Source: Legionella erythra
GTDB taxonomy: Bacteria > Pseudomonadota > Gammaproteobacteria > Legionellales > Legionellaceae
Assembly: GCF_001467615.1 (NCBI RefSeq)
Contig: NZ_LNYA01000018.1
Span: 83,383-147,382, forward strand
Direction: 5' to 3'
DNA: 64,000 nt
Shown here: positions 45,997 through 54,428 of the stretch, one piece after another
Layout of the letters: every line of letters starts with the position of its first letter
How positions within the stretch are numbered: position 1 is the stretch's first letter
Notes under the pieces: model-generated
What the model saw: the letters and a program-made list of their open reading frames with translations, nothing else
The model's database searches: none
What the model was told of the DNA's origin: nothing
Program-made: the position numbers and the translations under genes

Positions 45997-46327
45997 CAAA
46001 CGCATGGATACACTCTTTACCCGCTTAGGCGCCATTTACGGCCATGTGTGGTGGAGCAGCTACAAAAGCGAATCGCTGCTTCATTTGGCCAAAAAAGAGT
46101 GGTCCGAGGGGCTTACCCGGTTTAACAACACCACGCTTAAGGAGGCGCTGTTTTACTTTCGCGAAAACAGTAATTTCCCCCCGACTTTGCCGCAATTCAT
46201 TGAGCGCTGCAAATCAAGCGTTAGACGCAATAACTTCTGCTCAGCCAAGGCGGAATTGCAGCAACGCATCGATACCAAAATCGCCTTAAAACACATTCAA
46301 GACCTCTACGCACTCTTGAAACACTAA
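45839..46327 (+). CDS. lvrB: LvrB-like protein
   Basis: 162 residues from the ATG at 45839, chosen for AAAGGAG nine bases upstream (an in-frame extension back to 45725 is not supported). Pro/Thr-rich N-terminus, then YDKRMDTLFTRLGAIYGHVWW and LPQFIERCKS, resembling replication P-like or accessory domains. The function of LvrB is unknown. It lies between lvrA and the CsrA paralogue lvrC as in L. pneumophila. Confidence 0.82.
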   Translation: MKPIKDLLDPKLKAKAFGINSTTSVSTLTPTVTPPPAQPPTLSTCEKEPQHYDKRMDTLFTRLGAIYGHVWWSSYKSESLLHLAKKEWSEGLTRFNNTTLKEALFYFRENSNFPPTLPQFIERCKSSVRRNNFCSAKAELQQRIDTKIALKHIQDLYALLKH

Positions 46328-46331
46328 CCTC

Positions 46332-46338
46332 ACAAGGA
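46332..46338 (+). promoter_or_regulatory. CsrA-type site over the lvrC ribosome site
   Basis: ACAAGGA, matching the core of the CsrA consensus (ACARGGA), overlaps the Shine-Dalgarno of lvrC, itself a CsrA-family gene. Suggests self-repression; based on consensus only. Confidence 0.4.
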
Positions 46339-46347
46339 GAAATACCC

Positions 46348-46536
46348 ATGCTAGTCCTGACCCGTAAATGTGGCGAACAAATCATGATTGATAAAGGCAA
46401 AATTCAAATCAAAGTGCTCTATGGCCGCCGTGGCATTGTCGCTCTCGGCATCTTAGCCCCGGATGACATTGATGTGGATCGCAAGGAAATTTTCCTGCGC
46501 AAAATGGCCTCCAACACACAGCCCCGCTTGAAATAA
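46348..46536 (+). CDS. lvrC: CsrA-family regulator LvrC
   Basis: 62 residues, a complete CsrA homodimer subunit: MLVLTRKCGEQIMI, IQIKVLYGRRGIVALGILAP and DDIDVDRKEIF. The N-terminal MLVLTRK and the GxVxLGIxAP region with RKEI bind GGA motifs. Carried on integrative elements as a CsrA paralogue to control element genes. A start with ACAAGGAG upstream may be self-regulated. 25 bases before lvhB2. Confidence 0.92.
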   Translation: MLVLTRKCGEQIMIDKGKIQIKVLYGRRGIVALGILAPDDIDVDRKEIFLRKMASNTQPRLK

Positions 46537-46561
46537 CCCTTGGAAAATAAGGACATTGACC

Positions 46562-46849
46562 ATGACTACACTGCGCAAAATGATGAATCGCCTGCACCAG
46601 AGACTGCTGTGGGCGATGTGTTTAGCCCCAACCACCACCTTTGCCGCGAGCCTTGAAAGCGTTCTCAATGGTGGCATTCGCCTTTTACAGGGATCGGTAG
46701 CCAAATTGATTGGGATCATCGTCATTATTGGTTGCGGGTATCTGTGCCTTGAAAAGCAAAAATTTCCCAAAGAGCGCTTTGTCATGATCTTAGTCGGTCT
46801 TGGCATTATCTTTGGCGGTTCGTTTATCTACGGCCAGTTGGCAGGATAA
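46562..46849 (+). CDS. lvhB2: LvhB2, VirB2-like pilin
   Basis: 95 residues from the ATG at 46562 (ATAAGGAC upstream). Long signal peptide (cleavage near TFAA-S), a helix ESVLNGGIRLLQGSVAKLIG and two TM segments, as in VirB2 major pilins. It forms the T4SS pilus. Follows lvrC directly. Confidence 0.88.
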   Translation: MTTLRKMMNRLHQRLLWAMCLAPTTTFAASLESVLNGGIRLLQGSVAKLIGIIVIIGCGYLCLEKQKFPKERFVMILVGLGIIFGGSFIYGQLAG

Positions 46850-46852
46850 ACC

Positions 46853-47137
46853 ATGCAAGCCATTCAACAACACCTCCTCTTTGGCGCATTAACACGCCCG
46901 GCAATGACTGCCGGCGTCACCTTAGAATACCACTTGTTAAACCTGATGATGTCCATGTGTGCCTTTATTGCCTTAAATCCCCTGTATGGACTGGTCTTCT
47001 TACCCGTTCATGTGTTCGGTTGGCTAGTCTGCCGCCAAGACCCTCATTTTTTTACGCTGGTGTTTAAGCGCCTCATGCACCTGCCAGCCTTGCCCAATCA
47101 TCAACTCTGGGGAGTGCGCGCCTATGAGCCTTTCTAA
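46853..47137 (+). CDS. lvhB3: LvhB3, VirB3-like
   Basis: 94 residues, LFGALTRPAMTAGVTLEY near the start, one or two TM helices, and the RQDPHFFTLVFKRL tail typical of VirB3. Small inner-membrane component. Overlaps lvhB4 by 14 bases. Confidence 0.88.
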   Translation: MQAIQQHLLFGALTRPAMTAGVTLEYHLLNLMMSMCAFIALNPLYGLVFLPVHVFGWLVCRQDPHFFTLVFKRLMHLPALPNHQLWGVRAYEPF

Positions 47138-49610
47138 CACCTTAAAACAACTACGCCACGAAACCCCGATATCGCGCGTGTTTCCGGTTACTCACTTCAA
47201 CTCACCCACGGTGTTTGAATCGCATCATGGTTTGTTAGGGGCAACACTGCAAATCGCTGGCATTCCTTTTGTGACGGAAAATCCCGACTTTCTTAATCAG
47301 ATGAATGAGCGCCTGCATCAGGCGCTATTAACCATTGATGAGCGTTTCATGGTGTATGTCACCGTGCACCGCAAAAAAGAAAGCCTTCATTTAGGTGGCA
47401 ACTTTCAATCGCGTTTCGCCTGGCGGGTGAATGACAAATACCACGCCCGCTTTACCGGCAAGAAGCTTTACCGTAACGCCATTTACCTAACTTTAGTGCT
47501 TAAAGGGGATGACTCAAGCCAAACGGCGCGCTCGCTTCATTGGTTTGAAAAATTAAACGCCTCACGTCACTTGCACAACAACATGGCACACCGCGATGCG
47601 CAAATGGCCTTGCTCAACCAGCAGATAGATAACCTTAAAACTGCTTTGTCGGCCTTTGGCGTGCATCGCTTAGGCGAGCAGGATGAGCGATTAGGCTATA
47701 GCGAACTCATGGCTTTTTTAGGCCTATGGGTCAATGGCGGGGAAGCCCCGGTTTTAAGCTACCCCACGTTTTGTCCACCGATAAGTCCCAGTTTACCCGA
47801 TACCTGGGTGAGCGAAACACTTTATCCCGAAGGCCATATCGGCCAGTACTTAAGCCGCAAGCAATTGTTCTTTGGTCATGCCATCCAGTTTCAAGGCAAT
47901 GCCGATAACGACAAGCGCTTTGGCGCCATGCTTTCCGTTAAAAAATACGGCAAGCATACCCATTCGCTGCTGCTCGACCCCCTGTTGCAATTGGATGCCG
48001 AATTCATTGCCACCCATAGCTTTGCCCCCATTCCCCGCGATGCGGCACTCAAAGCCATCAATAAAAAGCGCGGCAAGCTCATTAACGCCAACGATTTAGG
48101 CATCAGCCAAATTCAAGCCTTAGAAACGCTGGAGGATGATTTAGCCAGCGACAACGCCCGTCTAGGTTATCACCACAATACTTTGATGCTATTGGCCAAT
48201 GACACCGCCACATTAGACAATCTCATTCGCGAAACAGAAACCCTCTACGCCCAGGCCGACATGACCTTGGTACGCGAACGCTTAGGGCTTGAGCCGGCGT
48301 TTTGGGCGCAAATCCCCACCAACCATGCGTTTATCGCGCGAGCATCCCTGATTACTTCGAGCAATTTTGTTGGTTTTTGTTCGCTGCATAATTTTAAAAC
48401 CGGCTTTCGCGACGGCAACCACTTAGGCAGTGCGGTGACCCTGTTAGAAACCCCGTCTAAAACGCCGGTGTATTTTAACTACCACAGCCAGTCATCAGCC
48501 ACCAACCCGGCCAAAGGCCACACCGCCATTTTTGGTGCCACCAACGCCGGTAAAAATACCTTAGTTGCCTTCATGGACGCGCAAATGGAGCGTTACGGGC
48601 ATCGCAGTTTCTTCTTAGACCGCGACCAGGCCTCTAAAATTTACGTGTTAAGCAGTGAAAAAAGTGCCTACACCATCATTTCCCCCGCCCATGCCAAAAC
48701 ACTGCGCATGAACCCACTGCAATTACCGGATACCAAGGCTAACCGCAGCTTCATCAAAGAATGGTTTGCACAACTGATTCGACAACCCAACGAAGACGAC
48801 TTACCGAGCACGCTCACTGAAACCATTAACGAGTGCATCGATTACGCCTTTGAGCACTTACAATCGCGTTACCGCACTTTGTCGAATGTCAGTAAACTGC
48901 TGCCGATGGACTTTGCCCGCTGGCCGGAATTGCGCCGTTGGTTAAAAGGCCAGGGCACGATGGGTGATGGCGAGTTTGCCTGGCTCTTTGACCATGAAGA
49001 AGACGCACTTAATTTTGACTTTGATAAGGTTGGTTTTGATATCACTTATTTGATGGATGAAGTCTCACCGCTCATTTCAACCCCGGTTTATCTGTATCTC
49101 TTACACCGCATGCGCCAGTGCCTTGATGGGCGTTTAACCTCGTTCATCATCGATGAAGCCTGGCAGGTGCTTAATTCCCCGTTTTGGTTAAAGCACTTAA
49201 AAAGCTGGCTTGCCACTATTCGTAAGAAAAACGGTCATTTCATTTTCATGACGCAAACGCCGGAATCCGTGGTGCAGTCAAGCATTGCCAGCGTCATTTT
49301 AACCAACTTAGCCACCACCGTTTACTTTCCCAACCAAGCCGCCCATGCCGACACCTACTTAAACCATTTGCAATTAACACCCACCGAATACGACACCATC
49401 AAAGGCTTAACCCCGGAATCCCGTCTGTTTCTTTATAAGCAGGGGCATGAATCGCTGCTGTGCAAACTGGATTTAAGCGATTTAGCGGAGGAAATTCGCG
49501 TGTTTTCCGGCAACCAGCAAAGTGTCGCCTTATTCGATGCCATTGTTACGGAGGTGGGAAGTCAACCTGAACAGTGGCTGCCGGTCTTTTTAGAAAGGAG
49601 TTGGTCATGA
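47124..49610 (+). CDS. lvhB4: LvhB4, VirB4-like ATPase with altered Walker A
   Basis: 828 residues, the large inner-membrane-associated ATPase that powers pilus making and export. N-terminal VirB4 region (TVFESHHGLLGATLQIAG), then the P-loop G471-A-T-N-A-G-K477-N-T, Walker B FIIDEAWQVL, and HFIFMTQTPESV. The residue after the P-loop Lys is Asn478 where Thr/Ser normally binds magnesium. The reading frame is otherwise intact, so decay is not otherwise indicated. Overlaps lvhB5 by 4 bases (ATGA). Confidence 0.93.
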   Translation: MSLSNTLKQLRHETPISRVFPVTHFNSPTVFESHHGLLGATLQIAGIPFVTENPDFLNQMNERLHQALLTIDERFMVYVTVHRKKESLHLGGNFQSRFAWRVNDKYHARFTGKKLYRNAIYLTLVLKGDDSSQTARSLHWFEKLNASRHLHNNMAHRDAQMALLNQQIDNLKTALSAFGVHRLGEQDERLGYSELMAFLGLWVNGGEAPVLSYPTFCPPISPSLPDTWVSETLYPEGHIGQYLSRKQLFFGHAIQFQGNADNDKRFGAMLSVKKYGKHTHSLLLDPLLQLDAEFIATHSFAPIPRDAALKAINKKRGKLINANDLGISQIQALETLEDDLASDNARLGYHHNTLMLLANDTATLDNLIRETETLYAQADMTLVRERLGLEPAFWAQIPTNHAFIARASLITSSNFVGFCSLHNFKTGFRDGNHLGSAVTLLETPSKTPVYFNYHSQSSATNPAKGHTAIFGATNAGKNTLVAFMDAQMERYGHRSFFLDRDQASKIYVLSSEKSAYTIISPAHAKTLRMNPLQLPDTKANRSFIKEWFAQLIRQPNEDDLPSTLTETINECIDYAFEHLQSRYRTLSNVSKLLPMDFARWPELRRWLKGQGTMGDGEFAWLFDHEEDALNFDFDKVGFDITYLMDEVSPLISTPVYLYLLHRMRQCLDGRLTSFIIDEAWQVLNSPFWLKHLKSWLATIRKKNGHFIFMTQTPESVVQSSIASVILTNLATTVYFPNQAAHADTYLNHLQLTPTEYDTIKGLTPESRLFLYKQGHESLLCKLDLSDLAEEIRVFSGNQQSVALFDAIVTEVGSQPEQWLPVFLERSWS

Positions 49611-50317
49611 AAATCCGTGATGTAGTGCTGTTATTAAGCCTCACCTCGCTGCCCTTGCATGCCGATATTTTAAGTGTCGCGGATGCCGCGATGCTTACTA
49701 AAGCCATTGAGCAACTGGAGCAACTCCGAAGCCAATACCAGTTGTTAAGCCAAACCTACAGCACGGCGCAATCGCAGTTAGAAAACATGCAACAACTTAA
49801 AAATTTTAACAGCGGTCACTATGGCTTTGGCGGACTTGCCAACAGCCATGCCGATTTAAATGCCCGCCAATGGTCACCCAATACCTGGGATGATGCGCTT
49901 CACAACATTGCCGGTGGTAACCCCGCCCGTTATCAGGAGTTGGTTAAAGCCTATCAGCGTAATCATGTGATTTTAGACGATGCCACCTACCGCAAAGGCG
50001 CCTCACTCACACGCCTTAAAGAATACAAAAACAATGTTGCGGTCAATCAAGCGGTCAGTGTGCAGGCGACCTATGCCTTTAACGAAGTCAATCGCCATTT
50101 AAAAGCCATCCATGACTTATCCAATCACATCGATAAAGCCGCCAACACCAAAGCGGCGATTGATTTAAATTCGCGCCTGCTGGCAGAAATCGCCTACATC
50201 CAAACCGAGAACCTAAAGCTTCAAACCTTAATGAGCCAGCAAGTGGCCCAGGAAAGCAGCACCACGCTAGCCACCGAAAATGACAGCGTTCGTTTTAACG
50301 CCTTACCGGATGAATAA
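49607..50317 (+). CDS. lvhB5: LvhB5, VirB5-like minor pilin
   Basis: 236 residues from the ATG at 49607 (AAAGGAG upstream; ATGA overlap with the lvhB4 stop). Signal peptide to SLPLHA, then long helical, Gln-rich stretch (IEQLEQLRSQYQLLSQTYS), FNSGHYGFGG, and a helical C-terminus as in TraC/VirB5. Tip subunit of the pilus. Confidence 0.86.
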   Translation: MKIRDVVLLLSLTSLPLHADILSVADAAMLTKAIEQLEQLRSQYQLLSQTYSTAQSQLENMQQLKNFNSGHYGFGGLANSHADLNARQWSPNTWDDALHNIAGGNPARYQELVKAYQRNHVILDDATYRKGASLTRLKEYKNNVAVNQAVSVQATYAFNEVNRHLKAIHDLSNHIDKAANTKAAIDLNSRLLAEIAYIQTENLKLQTLMSQQVAQESSTTLATENDSVRFNALPDE

Positions 50318-50320
50318 CCA

Positions 50321-50331
50321 ACAAGGAGTGT
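50321..50331 (+). promoter_or_regulatory. CsrA-type site over the ribosome site of the VirB7-like ORF
   Basis: ACAAGGAGTGT resembles the CsrA consensus over the Shine-Dalgarno of the 39-residue lipoprotein gene. Same motif as upstream of lvrC. Inference only. Confidence 0.35.
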
Positions 50332-50334
50332 CTC

Positions 50335-50454
50335 ATGCGTTTTATACCCCTTTTTTTAAGTTTTTTAATGCTGTGCAGTTGCAGTAGGCCGCCGGATTTA
50401 ACCACCCCGTGCCCGGATTACGGTCGTTTCTGTCCACAAACCCCGATTAATTAA
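50335..50454 (+). CDS. 39-residue lipoprotein, VirB7-like candidate
   Basis: A short frame with a strong AAGGAG upstream. It has a basic start (MRF), a hydrophobic stretch and a lipobox LMLC (mature Cys at residue 13), then a short Cys/Pro-rich chain (CSRPPDLTTPCPDYGRFC). VirB7 proteins are tiny outer-membrane lipoproteins that bind VirB9, and this gene is in the right part of the operon. Easily missed by gene callers because of its size. It is followed 11 bases later by a second lipoprotein gene. Confidence 0.7.
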   Translation: MRFIPLFLSFLMLCSCSRPPDLTTPCPDYGRFCPQTPIN

Positions 50455-50465
50455 AGGAAACCCTC

Positions 50466-50831
50466 ATGAAAAAAATAGCCATGATAATGACCCTGTTTGC
50501 CGGCGTTACCTTACTTACCGCCTGCCACGACAACCCGCTTAAGCAACTGCCTAAGCATCAGCAAATCGAGTCCTTACTCACCGCCTCGCGTGCCGCAGAA
50601 AAGGCACTGCAGGTGTTTAGCGCACCCGGTGGCGGTTTTTACTTAAGCTGCATGGGCAGTAACGACCAGCACGCTTTATCCTGCGAGGCCTTCTTTGCCG
50701 AAATGCTGAAAGCCACACGACTCATACCCAATTTAAAAGGACTCACTCTTGCGCAACTCACCGATCCCAGCCTCTTTGCAGACATTGCCATCGATTACCA
50801 AAACGTGTTTTTTAACAGCGTGGAAGGGTAG
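50466..50831 (+). CDS. lipoprotein between the VirB7-like ORF and lvhB6
   Basis: 121 residues, lipobox LLTAC (mature Cys20) after a hydrophobic signal. The mature part is helical (ESLLTASRAAEKALQVF) with two further Cys (YLSCMGSN, LSCEAFF) that could form a disulfide. It resembles the EexN-like entry-exclusion lipoproteins or accessory lvh proteins in position; L. pneumophila also has an extra gene near here. Function not assigned. Confidence 0.7.
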   Translation: MKKIAMIMTLFAGVTLLTACHDNPLKQLPKHQQIESLLTASRAAEKALQVFSAPGGGFYLSCMGSNDQHALSCEAFFAEMLKATRLIPNLKGLTLAQLTDPSLFADIAIDYQNVFFNSVEG

Positions 50832-50834
50832 CGC

Positions 50835-51872
50835 ATGGACACGCCCACTTATTCTACTGTCATTTTAAAACTGACCAATCACATCGATGTGCTGACGAAA
50901 GACTTTGTCTTTAAAGGCTATCAAGCGCTGGCTCAAGCACTCGCCAAACCCATTGGCAGCCTTTGCATCCTGCTGATTATCTTGATGGGCTTTGGTATTT
51001 TGCGCGGCCTCATCAAAAACCCCATGGAAGAATTCCAGAAAAACTTAATCCGCATCGGGTTGGTTTACATGCTGGCAATGAATTGGGGTGTTTTTTCTGC
51101 CTACGTAGTCACACTTTTTATCAACAGCGCTGGTGAAATTGGCGCGCTCATCATGAATGCCGCCCCGACTAAATTGCCAGCGATAAGCGGCGGTAGCAGC
51201 GTCAATCACGGCCTGCAATCGGTGTTCATCGAAGTGGTTCGCGTCGGCGCCTGGACTTGGGATAAGGCCTCGTTTAAACACTGGGGGCCAATTTTTACTG
51301 CCACCCTCATTTACCTCTCAGGCTTTGCGGTGGTGGGCTTTGCCCTGTTTGAAATCGTCATTGCCAAATTGATGCTGTCCATTTGCCTGTGTACTGCGCC
51401 GCTGTTTATCCCTTTTACCCTGTTTGATAAAACGCGCGGCTTTTTTGACCGCTGGTTAGGCACGCTGGCTGGTTTTTCTTTCGTGTTGATTTTTGTCTCG
51501 ACTGTGGTGGGCTTTGCCTTGCATTTAATCCATTGGGCGATAGGCGGGCATTATGAAACGCATGGAGCGAACGTCACCGCGGTGGATTGGATTCCCTTAG
51601 CGATGGTCGCAGGCTTTTGCGTCATGGCTATTCTGGAAGTCACCGCCATTGCCAAAAGCATCGGGAGCGCCTGCTCTACGGCCAATGGTTCGGCCATGGT
51701 TGGTGGCTTCATCGGTGGCTTTTTAGGCTCCGGCCGCTTCACCCATCAGTTAAGCCAGAAGGCAAGGCTTTTAGGTCAAGCCTTAACCCCTGACAGCGCC
51801 CGCACCAATGTGCAGACGCTTAGAGGCACACCCCACAACCCGCCTACCCCCTTCAAAGGAGCAGTGAAATGA
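50835..51872 (+). CDS. lvhB6: LvhB6, VirB6/TrbL-like
   Basis: 345 residues with about six TM helices (LCILLIILMGFGILRGL, IRIGLVYMLAMNWGVFSAYVV, and others), the conserved central Trp region, and a Gly-rich cytoplasmic tail (MVGGFIGGFLGSG). Polytopic channel protein of the T4SS. 3 bases after the lipoprotein gene; overlaps lvhB8 by 4 bases. Confidence 0.9.
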   Translation: MDTPTYSTVILKLTNHIDVLTKDFVFKGYQALAQALAKPIGSLCILLIILMGFGILRGLIKNPMEEFQKNLIRIGLVYMLAMNWGVFSAYVVTLFINSAGEIGALIMNAAPTKLPAISGGSSVNHGLQSVFIEVVRVGAWTWDKASFKHWGPIFTATLIYLSGFAVVGFALFEIVIAKLMLSICLCTAPLFIPFTLFDKTRGFFDRWLGTLAGFSFVLIFVSTVVGFALHLIHWAIGGHYETHGANVTAVDWIPLAMVAGFCVMAILEVTAIAKSIGSACSTANGSAMVGGFIGGFLGSGRFTHQLSQKARLLGQALTPDSARTNVQTLRGTPHNPPTPFKGAVK

Positions 51873-52585
51873 GTCAGAACCATTATCCCTCTTATTTTAA
51901 AGAAGCGAAACGCTGGGCGGATGATAACTTTGCCCGCATCACGGTGTCACGCCAACGTTACCAGACGGCATTTTTAGCAAGCATGGGCTTAAATTTTTTG
52001 TCTATCGTAGCGGTAATGGTCTTGGCCAATTGCCAGACTTTAATCCCACTGATGGTGCACCATTACGAGAACGGCTTAACCACGGTTGAGCCCTTAACGC
52101 AAAGTAACGCCCCGATTAATCGCGCTCAGGTCGAAAGTGATTTGGTGCGCTACATCACCAATCGCGAAAGCTTTGATGTCAGCACCTACAGGAGCCAATT
52201 TGATTTAGTTAGCGTGCTCTCCAATACGGCCGTTAATAATGAGTACTTAAAAGAGCAGGCCAAATCCAATAAAGACGCCCCGATTAATCGCTTAAACGTC
52301 AATGTCTCACGCAACGTGAAAATCGCGAGCATTCATTTCTTAGACAACCTGTTAAGCAATGGCCGCGACATCCACCAAGACCACAACAATGTCGCGGAAG
52401 TAGCCTTTACCGTCACCGACACCGACAAGCAAAGTGGGCATGCCGAGGTGAGTCATTACAACGTGCTCATTGCCTGGCAGTACTTAAAACCGTCCAGTAA
52501 CCCCGAGGTGCGCTGGAAAAACTGGGATGGCTTCCAGGTGATTCGCTACAGCAAACAAATTCAGGTGACGGAGAAGCAGGCATGA
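51869..52585 (+). CDS. lvhB8: LvhB8, VirB8-like
   Basis: 238 residues: short cytoplasmic start, one TM helix (about 34-52), periplasmic NTF2-like domain with VESDLVRYITNRESFD and the VirB8 signature near AEVSHYNVLIAWQY. Inner-membrane scaffold. Overlaps lvhB6 and lvhB9 by 4 bases each. Confidence 0.93.
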   Translation: MSQNHYPSYFKEAKRWADDNFARITVSRQRYQTAFLASMGLNFLSIVAVMVLANCQTLIPLMVHHYENGLTTVEPLTQSNAPINRAQVESDLVRYITNRESFDVSTYRSQFDLVSVLSNTAVNNEYLKEQAKSNKDAPINRLNVNVSRNVKIASIHFLDNLLSNGRDIHQDHNNVAEVAFTVTDTDKQSGHAEVSHYNVLIAWQYLKPSSNPEVRWKNWDGFQVIRYSKQIQVTEKQA

Positions 52586-53343
52586 AACGTTTTATCCTCT
52601 TATTGATGCTTATGAGTGCTGGCTTACATGCGCAACAAATCCCCACCGGCTACCGTGAAGACGCACGCGTGAAACACGTGCCCTTTAGTGAGCATGACGT
52701 GGTGAAAATTGAGGCCGCCACCTTTACCACCACCCACATCGTCTTTGGTGAAAAGGAGGTGATCTTAGACATTGAGGGTGGCGATACAGCCGGCTGGATG
52801 GTCACCCATCACCGCCGCTTAAGCCACATGCTGTTTTTAAAACCCACCGTATTAAACAGTAACACCAACCTCACGGTGGTGACCAATAAGCACACTTATT
52901 ATTTTCAGGCGGTAAGCCAGCCAAAACTTAATGTACCCGCCCAGCAAAAAACCTATGCGGTGGTGTTTACTTATCCTGAGGAAGAACAAGCCAAACGCGT
53001 TGCTCTTTTACAGGCAGCGGCGAAAGCCAAAGCGGTGAAGAACCCGCCTAAAAAAACCTACAACACCCATTACCGGTTCAGCGGTAACCCGCAAATCGTT
53101 CCACTCCATGTCTATGACGATGGTCGCTTTACCTATTTTGATTTGCGTGCCAATCAAGCGGTGCCGGCGATTTTTGCGGTTGATGGCAAGGACGGTAAAG
53201 AGGCCATGGTTAACACCCGCCGTCAGGGCAATGTGCTGGTGGTGCATCGCCTAGCCCCGCAATTTACCTTGCGTCACGGCGGCTTAGTCGCCTCGGTATT
53301 TAATACGCTTGAAATTGCCAAAATCAAACAAGGTCGGAGATAA
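52582..53343 (+). CDS. lvhB9: LvhB9, VirB9-like
   Basis: 253 residues, signal peptide to LHA, N-terminal domain HVPFSEHDVVKIEAA, and the C-terminal CagX/TrbG domain NTHYRFSGNPQIVPLHVYDDGRFTYF-like. Outer-membrane core complex partner of VirB7 and VirB10. 2 bases before lvhB10. Confidence 0.93.
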   Translation: MKRFILLLMLMSAGLHAQQIPTGYREDARVKHVPFSEHDVVKIEAATFTTTHIVFGEKEVILDIEGGDTAGWMVTHHRRLSHMLFLKPTVLNSNTNLTVVTNKHTYYFQAVSQPKLNVPAQQKTYAVVFTYPEEEQAKRVALLQAAAKAKAVKNPPKKTYNTHYRFSGNPQIVPLHVYDDGRFTYFDLRANQAVPAIFAVDGKDGKEAMVNTRRQGNVLVVHRLAPQFTLRHGGLVASVFNTLEIAKIKQGRR

Positions 53344-53345
53344 GC

Positions 53346-54428
53346 ATGAGTGAGAATCAAGACAACCCCGTAGGAAATGTGTCGCAAGTGACTCCTAAAA
53401 AAAGCAATCGCCGGTATTTAACTCGCAATAACCTCTATCTGCTGGCCGGCATGGTCTTCATCGTGCTGGTGATGTGGTTGACCCCGGGTGCGGAGAAAGA
53501 ACTGCAAACGGCCGAAGAAACCCCCAACAACGGCAAGGAGTTAACCCTGTCACAGAACTTAGCGCTGCTTGAGCGCATGAAAGCCTCCTTGCAGCAAAAG
53601 ACCAATGCGCAGGAACAAGAGGCTGAGAATCCACCGATGCTTCGCAGCAAAACGCCGTTAAGCAAAGACTTAGTGGCGCGCATGAATGCACCGACCACCT
53701 TTTTTAATGAGGAGGAAGGCAGCAGTACCAGTTCCCCTGCGGCCAACAACCCCGCGCAAGGGGGTTTATTAACCGGCAACAGCAACAACGCGCAGTTTGT
53801 GAATCAACAAAACGACATCACCACCGCCACGGCGAAAAAGCTGCCGCATCCGCGCTTCACCGTACCAGCCGGTGAAATGATTCCAGCGACCTTAGAAACC
53901 GCCATTCATTCCGAATTGCCGGGCATGGTGCGTGCCATTACCAGCCGCGATGTCTATTCACTGGAAGGCGAAAACCGTTTAATTCCCCGCGGGTCGACCT
54001 TAGTCGGGCAATTTAATGCCAGTGTGGCAGACGGTCAAAGCCGCATTTTAGTGGTCTGGAATCGCGTGCAGTTAGCCAATGGCGTGATTGTCACTTTAAA
54101 CAGTCCGGGCACTGACAGCATTGGCCGTGCCGGACAGGAAGCCGATTACATCAATCGCCATTTCTTTGAACGCTTTGGCACCAGTGCGATGCTATCCGTT
54201 TTAGGTGCCTACACTGCTACCAGCGGCGTCAATGGCCAAGACCAATACAACTCGCAATCGCAATACCGCATGGCCATTGCCGGCAGCCTGCAACAAGCCT
54301 CCGGGCAAACGCTGCAAAACGACATGATGATTCGCCCCACTTTACAGATTAATCAAGGTGCGCAGATTCAAGTGTTTGTCGCCCATGATTTGGATTTTTA
54401 CCGGGTCGGAGCCAGTCATGACGCCTAA
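53346..54428 (+). CDS. lvhB10: LvhB10, VirB10-like
   Basis: 360 residues: cytoplasmic N-terminus, TM helix (LYLLAGMVFIVLVMWL), a Glu/Gln-rich periplasmic linker, and the C-terminal TrbI domain (VPAGEMIPATLETAIHSELP, SLEGENRLIPRGSTLVGQF, the antenna helix region and FVAHDLDF). Spans both membranes and senses ATP use. Overlaps lvhB11 by 11 bases. Confidence 0.93.
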   Translation: MSENQDNPVGNVSQVTPKKSNRRYLTRNNLYLLAGMVFIVLVMWLTPGAEKELQTAEETPNNGKELTLSQNLALLERMKASLQQKTNAQEQEAENPPMLRSKTPLSKDLVARMNAPTTFFNEEEGSSTSSPAANNPAQGGLLTGNSNNAQFVNQQNDITTATAKKLPHPRFTVPAGEMIPATLETAIHSELPGMVRAITSRDVYSLEGENRLIPRGSTLVGQFNASVADGQSRILVVWNRVQLANGVIVTLNSPGTDSIGRAGQEADYINRHFFERFGTSAMLSVLGAYTATSGVNGQDQYNSQSQYRMAIAGSLQQASGQTLQNDMMIRPTLQINQGAQIQVFVAHDLDFYRVGASHDA

